A DNA stretch of 64,000 bases from positions 61,672-125,671 of the forward strand of contig JAFGWE010000017.1 of assembly GCA_016937345.1 (NCBI GenBank). The letters run 5' to 3'. A program made the translations under genes and the position numbers. A model generated the notes under the pieces. The model did not search any database. It was not told the DNA's origin and saw only the letters and a program-made list of their open reading frames with translations. Of the stretch, positions 52,151-60,076 are shown piece by piece; position 1 is the first letter of the stretch, and each line of letters begins with the position of its first letter. Source of the stretch: Methanomicrobiaceae archaeon (GTDB taxonomy: Archaea; Halobacteriota; Methanomicrobia; Methanomicrobiales; Methanomicrobiaceae).

Positions 52151-53224
52151 ATGCCGGTTTTTTTTGATGACGATGGTCTTGCCTGTCCTGTCTGCGGAAA
52201 TGACTGCATAAAGGATGCCGAAGAGGTGATATCCTCTCTTGATACTGTATTTTCAAGGTGTCCCTCGTGCATTAAAACATTTACTGACAGGAATAAACCT
52301 CCTTCTCCGGATATAAAAGAACCATGTCCGGAATGCAAAAAGCGGTTTATTGATGATGTAATTGCACACTGCTATCTGATAATGGCACAGGCGGGTGAGA
52401 TACCATTGGATCTTCCTCTTGCAAAGACTGGTATTCCTCTTGTAGACCCCGGCTTTGCAATGAAATCCCCTCCATATCTTCCTGAAAACAGCCTTGTTCT
52501 CATCACTCCCTATGCCGGGTATGATTCGGCAAAAAGGATTGTAAAAGAAGTTCCTGAGGTAAAAGGGGTTGTAAAAGACAATGGAATCGTACCCGGAGTA
52601 TTATTTTCAGGGGAAGGAGACGGTATTATTCCGCCGAAATCTGTGACAAACACACTTCTTGCCGGATGTGATGTCAGATGCGATGTTTTTTACGCCGGAA
52701 ATGTCCCTTTTGTTACGTACAAAAGTCAGTCTGAGATGCACATTGAGTTTCCACGTGGTTTTGATCCGAAGATTCGATCGGTTGAGACGAATGTCAGGAG
52801 GCATCTCCCTGATACATTTGTTGATGCATGCTCCGGTTCGGGGACTCTTGGAATATCTGCCGCACTATTTGGTGTAAATTCGGTTGTATTCAATGACATA
52901 TGGTATCCTGCTGTATTCTGGACTATGGCGGGAATTTATTCCAACAGAAAGATGCTTGAGGTGGAGAGGTCTGAAATTTTCCTCGGGTATGAGGAGTTAA
53001 AAGAATTACAGGGCAATAAGATACCTGTAAAGGCCGGGCATTTTGAAGGCAGATACTGTTCATATGATGTGTATCTCGGAGACTACAGGGAACTTCCCTC
53101 AGTTGTCGGGGGAGAGGGCATCCTTGCAGCATTGGACATCTTCGAAAAGAAAGACCGGGCGCTTGTTGACACCGTAATTTCGGATTGGAAGATAAAAGTT
53201 GGCGGTGATGCTTTTATCCCTTGA
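52151..53224 (+). CDS. Zinc-ribbon protein with methyltransferase-like fold, unknown
   Basis: From ATG 52151 the product has 357 residues. The first 80 hold six Cys in CxxC pairs (CPVCGNDC, CPSC, CPEC), which can form zinc ribbons. The middle has a Gly/Pro-rich segment and a strand-rich part. The C-terminal half contains FVDACSGSGTLGISAALFGV, close to motif I of SAM-dependent methyltransferases, then SVVFNDIWYPAVFW. It could modify RNA or protein, but no closer family comes to mind. ATG 52151 is preceded by GAGGT with eight bases of spacing; a GTG at 52136 lies before that site. The SRP RNA gene follows. Confidence 0.7.
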   Translation: MPVFFDDDGLACPVCGNDCIKDAEEVISSLDTVFSRCPSCIKTFTDRNKPPSPDIKEPCPECKKRFIDDVIAHCYLIMAQAGEIPLDLPLAKTGIPLVDPGFAMKSPPYLPENSLVLITPYAGYDSAKRIVKEVPEVKGVVKDNGIVPGVLFSGEGDGIIPPKSVTNTLLAGCDVRCDVFYAGNVPFVTYKSQSEMHIEFPRGFDPKIRSVETNVRRHLPDTFVDACSGSGTLGISAALFGVNSVVFNDIWYPAVFWTMAGIYSNRKMLEVERSEIFLGYEELKELQGNKIPVKAGHFEGRYCSYDVYLGDYRELPSVVGGEGILAALDIFEKKDRALVDTVISDWKIKVGGDAFIP

Positions 53225-53240
53225 GTCTCCATTTATTATG

Positions 53241-53505
53241 GGGACTAGTCCGGGTGGTTAGGCGTCACCTGTAACCTGAAACCGCCGTTATGCAGGGGAC
53301 GAAGTTTGGAGAGCGGCTTTGGCGATCTTTTCAAAGTGTATTTTTCCGACTGCGAAGCCTTGTCCTGTGAGATCAGCGTAGAGGGATCAATATTCCGGAA
53401 GGAATTGCGACCTTTTATTGCGGGGACCGGTTCAGGCCCGGAAGGGAGCAGACTTACCGTAAACGTCTGGTGCCCACGGGGTTTGCAGGGTGGAGAAGGG
53501 GAAAT
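53241..53505 (+). ncRNA. Signal recognition particle 7S RNA (archaeal SRP RNA)
   Basis: Two conserved parts are present. The 5' Alu-type domain has GGCGTCACCTGTAACCTGAA followed by ACCGCCGTTATGC. The S domain has GGCCCGGAAGGGAGCA at 53435-53450, the SRP54-binding helix 8. The 3' end contains GTGCCCACGGGGTTTGCAGG, which pairs back into the Alu part. The RNA is the scaffold of the SRP and targets membrane and secreted proteins. The ends are approximate, since I could not fold the outer helix by eye. Confidence 0.88.
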
Positions 53506-53565
53506 ATACAGAGTTTAGGCACGTGATTCCCACCTCCATACATGTCCCTTTTTTTTGGTGAGGTT

Positions 53566-54525
53566 ATGGCAAAAGTAACCATTATCGGTGCTTCCGGAAA
53601 AGTAGGCCAGTTCGTTGCGTATTCGGTATCGCAGATTCCGTTTGTAACAAAAATGGTACTTTTTGGAAGAGAGGGCAATGAAAATGTACTTGAGGGTACA
53701 AAATGGGATTTTATTGACTCTTTTGCTGCTCTTGGAAGAAGTCTGAAACTTCAGTGGAGCATTGACCCTGAAGAAGTCAGGGGTTCTGACATTGTCATAA
53801 TTACAGCCGGAATTCCAAGACAAAACGGCCAGGACAGGCTTGATCTTGCTAAAAAGAATGCAATTGTGGTTGCACAATATGCAAAGATTATCGCACAGTA
53901 CGCTCCTGATTCCATTATACTTGTGGTATCAAATCCGGTTGATGTGATGACGGCAGTGGTCCTTAAATATTCAGGTTTTCCGCAGAATCGTGTATTCGGT
54001 CTTGGTACTCACCTTGACTCGATGAGGCTCAAATCTTTTATTGCAAACCATTTTCAGGTTCATGTAAGCGAGGTTCACACGCGTATTATAGGTGAACACG
54101 GCGACAGTATGGTGCCCTTATGGTCAGCGACAACCATAGGCGGTATACAGATTCAGAATCTTCCGGCATTTGCAAGTCTTCCAAAAGAGGAGATGGTTCA
54201 CTGGGTAAAAACAGCAGGCTCTCATATCATAGAAAAGAGCGGTGCTACGATATACGGCCCGGGAGCTGCTATTGCATCTCTTATAAAGACTGTACTTGGA
54301 AATGAGAACAGGATTCTTTCGGTCTCGGCTTATATCAGAAGTGAGGTTCATGATATCGGAAACGTATGCATAGGCGTTCCTGCAAGGCTTAACAGGCATG
54401 GAGCTTTTCCTGTTCCTATACGAATCGACGAGAGCGAGGTCGTTTTATTCAGGGAATCGGTTGAGAAGATACGCACTGTAACTGCTGAAATATTTGATGA
54501 TCTTGAAAAAAATATGGCTGAGTAA
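53566..54525 (+). CDS. mdh: Malate dehydrogenase (lactate/malate dehydrogenase family)
   Basis: The enzyme interconverts malate and oxaloacetate with NAD(P). From ATG 53566 the product has 319 residues, a normal length. The dinucleotide loop is VTIIGASGKVGQFVAYSV, followed by IVIITAGIPRQNGQDRLDL with the Arg pair of the substrate loop, VVSNPVDVMTAVVLKYSGFP, and the catalytic RIIGEHGDSMVPLWSA with its His. GGTGAGG just before the ATG supports this start; an earlier ATG at 53542 would add eight residues. It is about 60 bases after the SRP RNA. Confidence 0.94.
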   Translation: MAKVTIIGASGKVGQFVAYSVSQIPFVTKMVLFGREGNENVLEGTKWDFIDSFAALGRSLKLQWSIDPEEVRGSDIVIITAGIPRQNGQDRLDLAKKNAIVVAQYAKIIAQYAPDSIILVVSNPVDVMTAVVLKYSGFPQNRVFGLGTHLDSMRLKSFIANHFQVHVSEVHTRIIGEHGDSMVPLWSATTIGGIQIQNLPAFASLPKEEMVHWVKTAGSHIIEKSGATIYGPGAAIASLIKTVLGNENRILSVSAYIRSEVHDIGNVCIGVPARLNRHGAFPVPIRIDESEVVLFRESVEKIRTVTAEIFDDLEKNMAE

Positions 54526-54781
54526 GCATTTTATGGTTAATCTTTTTTGCTGAAATTTATGAAAATACAAATGGTAATCTTAATTTTATCAGACTAAAAC
54601 CGCTGAAATAAAGCAAAATGCGTTTTTTTGAAAAGTCAAATTCAGGTTTAATGATAAAATTTTGCTTTTAAGGAAATGCAATCTGAATCTTTAAAAAAGC
54701 TCTAATGAATAACTCTCGTTTTTAGAATTAAAAAGTATTTGGAATTTTTGTGTTATTCCAATAATTGTCCTGAAATTAATT

Positions 54782-55042
54782 TCAGGTTAATGTGAGAGAT
54801 ACAATCTCTGCACTCTGAACGCCGTCTATTGAAGCAAGAATTGTCTCTGCCTCTTCTGATGCGCCTGCTTCCCCGTCAGGTATTACTATTGCAACCTTTA
54901 ATGATGAAAGTCCGAATCCGATAGGTTCAGTCTGCATATCCTTGGTTCCCGGATATTTCTCTTTGATTGCTGTCTTAAGAGCCTCAATGTCAACTTCAGG
55001 TGACTCAGGCATAACCTTGACGATAATTACTACGTCACCCAT
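54782..55042 (-). CDS. ef1b: Translation elongation factor aEF-1beta
   Basis: aEF-1beta exchanges GDP for GTP on elongation factor 1-alpha. The 86-residue product fits the small archaeal form: DVVIIVKVMPESPEVDIEAL, then TAIKEKYPGTKDMQTEPIGF and LSSLKVAIVIPDGEAGASEE, with a final strand (GVQSAEIVSLTLT). The reading frame is open further upstream to 55144, but that part is the out-of-frame shadow of the zinc-ribbon gene. The ATG at 55042 lies one base after that gene's stop. Confidence 0.95.
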   Translation of the reverse strand: MGDVVIIVKVMPESPEVDIEALKTAIKEKYPGTKDMQTEPIGFGLSSLKVAIVIPDGEAGASEEAETILASIDGVQSAEIVSLTLT

Positions 55043-55043
55043 A

Positions 55044-55205
55044 TTATGGCCCCTGGTATCCGCATTTCTGGCATACGTACGGGATGCTCTGGTGTCTGCA
55101 CCTGTGGCACCTGTAAATAGTCTCGCCGCACTTGGGGCAGTCAAATTTAGTCCATCCTGGCTCTGAAAGCGGCGCTCTGCACGATGTGCATTTTTCTGTT
55201 TCCAT
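55044..55205 (-). CDS. Zinc-ribbon RNA-binding-type protein (COG2888-like)
   Basis: The 53-residue protein holds four CxxC pairs: CTSC, CPKC, CHRC and CQKC. This pattern (METEKCTSCRAPLSEPGWTK at the start) is found in small archaeal zinc-ribbon proteins thought to bind RNA. The gene order zinc ribbon then aEF-1beta is common in archaea and points to a role in translation. ATG 55205 is preceded by GGAGAG. It begins 22 bases after the kinase gene upstream. Confidence 0.85.
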   Translation of the reverse strand: METEKCTSCRAPLSEPGWTKFDCPKCGETIYRCHRCRHQSIPYVCQKCGYQGP

Positions 55206-55227
55206 CTTATTCTCTCCTAAAAGTATC

Positions 55228-55896
55228 TTATAAATTCGGCGTGTTCCCACTTAAAAACTTCCTATGGATTCTGGTGCCGACAAAATCTCTCCCTAAAAGA
55301 AAATCCCTTATTCTGTCGGGTTTTCTGGCATTCAATACCCGTGTGTCTATATTTTTTTCAAGAACAAACGGGATTAAAAAAGAGTCCACCTCTTCAAACC
55401 GCAATTCTGCGCAGACCTCTTCTACAATTTTACCGCCGGAATTTAATCCGTCAACGGATTTGAGTAAAAGGAGGTCGGCAGATAATCTGTCTGCCACCCA
55501 TGCTGCTATGGAGTCTGATGTTACATCCCAGGAATGCGGCAGAGGATCGCATTCCCTCATCACTTTATAGGGTAGGAGTACAGAGACCCTGCCAGGCAGA
55601 TCTTTGTATTCAGGACTCTGTGTTGTTTTAACACCCAGAGACGAAATGTAAAATCCATACTGCTCCATCCCCAGAATTGCCATCCAGTGTGCTGTGTCAG
55701 GTTCGGGGTCAATATCTCTTACACAGTCGGCAAAGAGACCTCCTCCGGGGACAATCAGGATCTCCCTTTCTGATTCCTTTAAAACCGCAATTATCTCCGG
55801 CAGAACATCTATTAAGCTTCCGCCTGCCTTGACAACAATAAGCTTTTTTTTATCCTCTTTATCAATAGTATTCAATACGCCAGATATAATACTCAA
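55228..55896 (-). CDS. mfnE: Amino acid kinase-family protein, MfnE-type
   Basis: The product has 222 residues and an aspartokinase-like fold: LIVVKAGGSLIDVLPEIIAV, then ILIVPGGGLFADCVRD and SWDVTSDSIAAWVADRL followed by LLLLKSVDG. This is the pattern of MfnE (COG2054), which phosphorylates the aminomethylfuran alcohol intermediate of methanofuran synthesis in methanogens. The start is TTG at 55896 with no clear ribosome-binding site. The zinc-ribbon and aEF-1beta genes follow on the same strand. The MfnE assignment is from family memory. Confidence 0.8.
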   Translation of the reverse strand: MSIISGVLNTIDKEDKKKLIVVKAGGSLIDVLPEIIAVLKESEREILIVPGGGLFADCVRDIDPEPDTAHWMAILGMEQYGFYISSLGVKTTQSPEYKDLPGRVSVLLPYKVMRECDPLPHSWDVTSDSIAAWVADRLSADLLLLKSVDGLNSGGKIVEEVCAELRFEEVDSFLIPFVLEKNIDTRVLNARKPDRIRDFLLGRDFVGTRIHRKFLSGNTPNL

Positions 55897-55916
55897 AAAG
55901 TCATAATGACTTCTAA

Positions 55917-57623
55917 ATGAAAGAGCAGAAGACCTTTTGCAGTATACTTCTGGTTTTTGTCCTCATAATTTTTTTAGCATCATCTGTTCAGGCCTTTCAG
56001 ATAACCTCATTCTGCCCGGATACATGGGTAAAGGGAGAGGGTGATGAATTCTTCATAATATCGGGAGACGGGAGTCTTTCCGGTCTTATGGTGACAGATG
56101 GTGAGGGAAGTTTAAAATTTCCCGAAGGCTCTTTCTGCAGGGGATCTGTTACAGTTGCACGGGAAGGCAGGATATATACAGAAATACACAAAACTCCGCC
56201 TGATTATGAGATATATGATACTGATCCTGATATCCCCGATGCCATAAGATCAGGAAATTTCCAGATGGGAAATTCCGGTGATGAAATTACTCTTACATTA
56301 AACAAAAAGACTATTCAGGAGATAGTCTGGCCCGGCGATTTCAAAAAAGGTGAGGGAAGGGTTCATGTTTTAAAAGACGGTGTCTGGGACATAAGGCCGT
56401 ATTATATAGGCCAGTCTGATTTTGAGCCTGAAACCTTTTATGATGTCTCTCTGACCGCTTTTATCTCTCCTGACTGCTCATATGAGGTTTTTGAGGATGC
56501 AGTATCTGATGCTGATTCCAAAATAAAACTGAATGTCTATGAGTTTACAAGTCCTGAGATCTCCGGCATGCTTTCCGTTAAGGCAGCAGGAGGCGTAAGT
56601 CTGGAAGTTCTTCTGGAGGGAGGGCCTGTAGGTGGCATTTCATCATCAGAATATTACGCGGCATCAGAGATTATTGATGCAGGAGCATCTGTTTATTCGG
56701 TTGAAACCGAGAATGGACATTTTCACTCACCTTACCGATATGATCATGCAAAGTACATGACAATTGATGGTGAAAATGTTCTTCTTGCAAGCGAAAACTT
56801 TGGCCGGACAGGTTTTCCACCGGCAGGAACATCCGGAAACCGCGGATACGGGGTATATATCAGAGACGCCAGTGTTGCCTCATATTTTGACAACATTTTT
56901 GAGACTGACATAAAGGGCGGCTGGGTTGCACCATTCTCTAAAAAGGCCGGAAGCCCTGAGGAATCTCTGGGAAGTTCATTCAGTCGGGTATTTGAGCCGG
57001 CGACCTTTACGGGCGTCTCTGTAACACCTGTTGTTTCGCCTGACACAAGCTGCCTTATTGAGGATATGATAAGTAGTGCAGAATATTCGGTGGATATAGA
57101 ACAGGCATACATTAAAAACTGGTCTTCCGGTGAAAACCCGTATCTGAATGCGGCGATTTCGGCTGCAGAAAGAGGAGCTGATGTCCGTATTCTTCTCGAT
57201 TCCTACTGGTACAATACCGAAGGAGAAGACGATAATGATGAGATGGCGGATTACATAAACGCAGTTGCACAGTCTAAAAACCTAAGCCTCAGAGCAGGCC
57301 TTGCAGATTTGAATTCTCTTGGTGTTGAAAAGATTCACAACAAGGCTGTTATAACTGACGGGAAGTCTGTTTTGATAAGTTCTGTAAACTGGAATGAAAA
57401 CTCTCCATGTTACAACCGCGAGGCAGGTGTTATTCTGTCCGGAGGCGGTGTTGCCGCATATTACAGTGATGTGTTTGAGTATGACTGGGAAAGAAGGCAG
57501 GGCTGCGGGGCAACCGGTTCAATGGAAGTCCTGTCAGATGACGGAGGCTATTTTTTAAAATGTATGATTGGCCTCTTTGTGATTGCACTGTTTGCCGGAA
57601 TTTATGCAAAAAGGAGAATGTAA
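55917..57623 (+). CDS. Phospholipase D-like surface protein
   Basis: The product has 568 residues. A signal peptide covers about 1-26. An N-terminal beta-rich domain of about 150 residues is followed by two PLD half-domains, each with an HKD-type motif: HAKYMTIDGENVLLASENFG at about residues 279-298 and IHNKAVITDGKSVLISSVNW at about 473-492. A membrane helix near the end (about 545-563) and a basic tail (KRRM) anchor it, facing outside. It could hydrolyse phosphodiesters on the cell surface, in lipids or in extracellular DNA; the substrate is unknown. It is divergent from mfnE. Confidence 0.88.
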   Translation: MKEQKTFCSILLVFVLIIFLASSVQAFQITSFCPDTWVKGEGDEFFIISGDGSLSGLMVTDGEGSLKFPEGSFCRGSVTVAREGRIYTEIHKTPPDYEIYDTDPDIPDAIRSGNFQMGNSGDEITLTLNKKTIQEIVWPGDFKKGEGRVHVLKDGVWDIRPYYIGQSDFEPETFYDVSLTAFISPDCSYEVFEDAVSDADSKIKLNVYEFTSPEISGMLSVKAAGGVSLEVLLEGGPVGGISSSEYYAASEIIDAGASVYSVETENGHFHSPYRYDHAKYMTIDGENVLLASENFGRTGFPPAGTSGNRGYGVYIRDASVASYFDNIFETDIKGGWVAPFSKKAGSPEESLGSSFSRVFEPATFTGVSVTPVVSPDTSCLIEDMISSAEYSVDIEQAYIKNWSSGENPYLNAAISAAERGADVRILLDSYWYNTEGEDDNDEMADYINAVAQSKNLSLRAGLADLNSLGVEKIHNKAVITDGKSVLISSVNWNENSPCYNREAGVILSGGGVAAYYSDVFEYDWERRQGCGATGSMEVLSDDGGYFLKCMIGLFVIALFAGIYAKRRM

Positions 57624-57624
57624 A

Positions 57625-58455
57625 CTATTTTTTTACATTCCACCACATGCAGACGCGGTTGGAATAACCTGAAATTTCTATTCTGCCGCTGTATTTAGCT
57701 TCAAAAAATTCAAGGACTTTTTTTCGGTCTGATTTATCCGCAACAGAGTGTCTCCGGCATATCTTCTCACATGCCTCTTTTGGGGATTCATATGAATCCC
57801 TGACTCTTAAGGGAAATGTGGTAACCTCCGGATATATACTGGATTCTGATAAAACTCCGTATAAGAGATCAGCCTTCGGGCCGGGGTAGAAGTCCTTTGA
57901 TTTAACTGTCGTCCAGAACTCTGCAAACTCCTTATCGTCCCAGGTGAAATCGCCTGCAAACCAGAATAAAAAAATCCGGCCCGAGCATACCGAATTCATC
58001 TTTTCAATTTCAGGCTTTAGATCTGCAATGGAAAGCGAGTAGGACGCAACAACAATATCAAATTTATCTTCCGAAAGTTCATCCGGCGATATCTCCTCCC
58101 ATCTCTTCTGAATAACAGAGATATTGGACAAACTTTCTTCTTCTGCCCTCTCTCTTAAAACCGTGCACATACCATCCGAAGGTTCGACTGCGACGACTTT
58201 CAGGGCTATTTTTGCCGCCGGAATTGTGATTGTCCCCGGTCCGGCCCCTATATCAAGAATTTTATCTGTTTTTTTCGGCTTTATAAGTTCAAGCTGATCG
58301 AAAACCCTTTTCTCATCTTTTTCTGTCCTTTCCCAGTACTCCCTTGCATGCCTGACAGATTCCCACTTAATACGGTTTCCGTGCTTCTCGTCATCTTCAA
58401 AGACTGAAAGCATCTTCTCTTTCCAGATATTATTGTAAAATTTATTTTCATCCAA
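57625..58455 (-). CDS. SAM-dependent methyltransferase
   Basis: From TTG 58455 the product has 276 residues. Motif I is KILDIGAGPGTITIPAAKIA, then VVAVEPSDGMCTVLRERAEE and FDIVVASYSLSIADLKPEIE. The C-terminal third is rich in aromatic residues (IFLFWFAGDFTWDDKEFAEF), as in some small-molecule or corrinoid-related methyltransferases. GGAGGG six to eight bases before the TTG supports this start; a further ATG at 58506 lies before that site. It follows the tsr3 gene on the same strand. Confidence 0.85.
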   Translation of the reverse strand: MDENKFYNNIWKEKMLSVFEDDEKHGNRIKWESVRHAREYWERTEKDEKRVFDQLELIKPKKTDKILDIGAGPGTITIPAAKIALKVVAVEPSDGMCTVLRERAEEESLSNISVIQKRWEEISPDELSEDKFDIVVASYSLSIADLKPEIEKMNSVCSGRIFLFWFAGDFTWDDKEFAEFWTTVKSKDFYPGPKADLLYGVLSESSIYPEVTTFPLRVRDSYESPKEACEKICRRHSVADKSDRKKVLEFFEAKYSGRIEISGYSNRVCMWWNVKK

Positions 58456-58525
58456 AAAAATCCCTCCTCTTTTCCGGAATAAAACCAGTATATGGTCTGT
58501 TTCCAACCGGTTTTTTATATTTGTC

Positions 58526-59020
58526 TCATATGTAGTACGACTGTATTTTTACAATCTCTGCTGAATCCTTAGCTTTTGAATACTCCTCAAGCGGTTCTCT
58601 GTTGACCTCCAGAAAGCGAAGGCCCCAGTTGAATTTTGATAGCACAAGTTCTGCCTGCTCTTTCTCACCAAGAATATAAAGTGCAGCGGCAAAGGCTTCA
58701 ACAGAGTTCAGCATAAAAGGCCTTCCAAAATGCCCCGGGTTTGCTGCGACAAGAAAAGGAAGCGCCCTTCTTCTTTTCCACCCCTCAACAATTCCTGTGT
58801 CAAGCGCCTTCCATGAACAGTCCAGAACAGTGATAGAAGGTGAGATTTTGTCTGCCGGTGAAAGCGCCTGGCCTGCGGTCGGGTCAAGCATCAGGGTATT
58901 TTTTGGTATTGCTGAGATTTTTGGATATATCCTGACAAGCCCGTACTTCTGAAGCTTTTTAACAGAACATACTCTAGGATCACAGGTGTCATCCCGCCAT
59001 GCAAGAAGCGGTATCATCAT
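58526..59020 (-). CDS. tsr3: Tsr3 rRNA aminocarboxypropyltransferase (DUF367)
   Basis: Tsr3 adds an aminocarboxypropyl group to a modified uridine of small-subunit rRNA. The 164-residue product shows DTCDPRVCSVKKLQKYGLVR, then LMLDPTAGQALSPADKI and LDCSWKALDTG, with LPFLVAANPGHFGRPFMLNS at the active site. The length and order match archaeal Tsr3. The ATG at 59020 stands close to the divergent gene at 59048. It may be co-transcribed with the methyltransferase downstream. Confidence 0.92.
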   Translation of the reverse strand: MMIPLLAWRDDTCDPRVCSVKKLQKYGLVRIYPKISAIPKNTLMLDPTAGQALSPADKISPSITVLDCSWKALDTGIVEGWKRRRALPFLVAANPGHFGRPFMLNSVEAFAAALYILGEKEQAELVLSKFNWGLRFLEVNREPLEEYSKAKDSAEIVKIQSYYI

Positions 59021-59047
59021 AATATTGTGGTAACCAAAATCCTATCA

Positions 59048-59878
59048 ATGTTTATACTGATGTGCCCCTGTATCGGTGAACCTTCCCTACGGGCCGAAGG
59101 CATAACAAAAACCTCAGATATTGAACTGTTTTCACGCTGTATCGGGAGATGTGAGGAGTTTGGAATTGAGATTGTTTATCTGCCCTGTCCCGAGACCATA
59201 TATCTCGGGAGGGGAAGAAATCCTGGCAGTTTTCTTGATAATCTGAATACAAAGGAGTTTTCAGCTCTTCTTGAAAGGCTGAAAGGCGATGTTTTAAAGA
59301 TAATTGAAGAGAAAGGAAAGCCTCTTTGCATCGTAGGTGTTGATTCATCTCCATCGTGCGGTGTCAACATGACTTATTATTCTGATATGAAAGAGAAAGG
59401 AAGAGGTGCATTTCTTTCTCTTTTTCCTGATATTCCGGCATTTGATGTAAGTGAGTTTGCGCGTTACAAGGTTTATTTTGCAGCGCCCCTGTTTTCCTGT
59501 GCCGAAAGGGATTTCAATGAGAGACTGGCCATTCTTTTAAGAGAGCATATGTTTCTTGTTCATCTTCCGCAGGAGCTTGGAGATAATCAGGGTTCCAGGG
59601 AAAAATCACAGAACAAAAAGATATTTGAACAAAATCTTGCAGCTTTAGATGAGGCTGACATAGTTGTATCCATAATAGACGGTTCTGATGCGGATTCAGG
59701 CACCTCCTGGGAGATGGGGTACGCGTATGCAAAAAACAAAAAGATAATATCTCTCAGAACAGATTTTCGGAGTGTAGGAGAGAATGAGCTGGTCAATCTG
59801 ATGCTTGAAGAGTCATCAGTAGTTATAAACTCTGAAACTGAGCTTATAAACCTCTTAAATCCTCTGAAAAGCCCTTGA
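59048..59878 (+). CDS. TudS-like desulfidase domain fused to a nucleoside 2-deoxyribosyltransferase-like domain
   Basis: From ATG 59048 the product has 276 residues; a GTG at 59027 would add seven. The N-terminal 140 residues contain CPCIGEPSLRAEGI and LFSRCIGRCEEFGIEIVYLP, and GVDSSPSCGVN, the Cys pattern of the DUF523/TudS group that removes sulfur from thiouracil-like bases. The C-terminal part matches nucleoside deoxyribosyltransferase: YFAAPLFSCAERDFNERLAI, then ALDEADIVVSIIDGSDADSG and TSWEMGYAYA. This fusion suggests salvage of a thio-base or damaged nucleoside. It is a single gene, opposite to tsr3. Confidence 0.8.
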   Translation: MFILMCPCIGEPSLRAEGITKTSDIELFSRCIGRCEEFGIEIVYLPCPETIYLGRGRNPGSFLDNLNTKEFSALLERLKGDVLKIIEEKGKPLCIVGVDSSPSCGVNMTYYSDMKEKGRGAFLSLFPDIPAFDVSEFARYKVYFAAPLFSCAERDFNERLAILLREHMFLVHLPQELGDNQGSREKSQNKKIFEQNLAALDEADIVVSIIDGSDADSGTSWEMGYAYAKNKKIISLRTDFRSVGENELVNLMLEESSVVINSETELINLLNPLKSP

Positions 59879-60076
59879 AAACTGATATATCCAAACCTTC
59901 AAAAAAAAGAAAATCTCAGATAATATGTGGAATTAAATTCTTATTGCCTTAATAATTTTTATGACAGGGAGATAAGTCCTGAAAAATGAGGTGTGAATAA
60001 AAACAAGCAGAATTCTGCAGTCTCAAAATAATAACCGAATCAATAATTTTTTTTAAAGAAAAGGGGGTTAAGACCT

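Noticed and set aside
53306..53518. Open frame of 70 codons on the plus strand
   Set aside because: It lies inside the SRP RNA, whose conserved motifs explain the sequence.
55043..55144. Upstream extension of the aEF-1beta frame
   Set aside because: This part overlaps the zinc-ribbon gene in another frame; the ATG at 55042 fits the family length.
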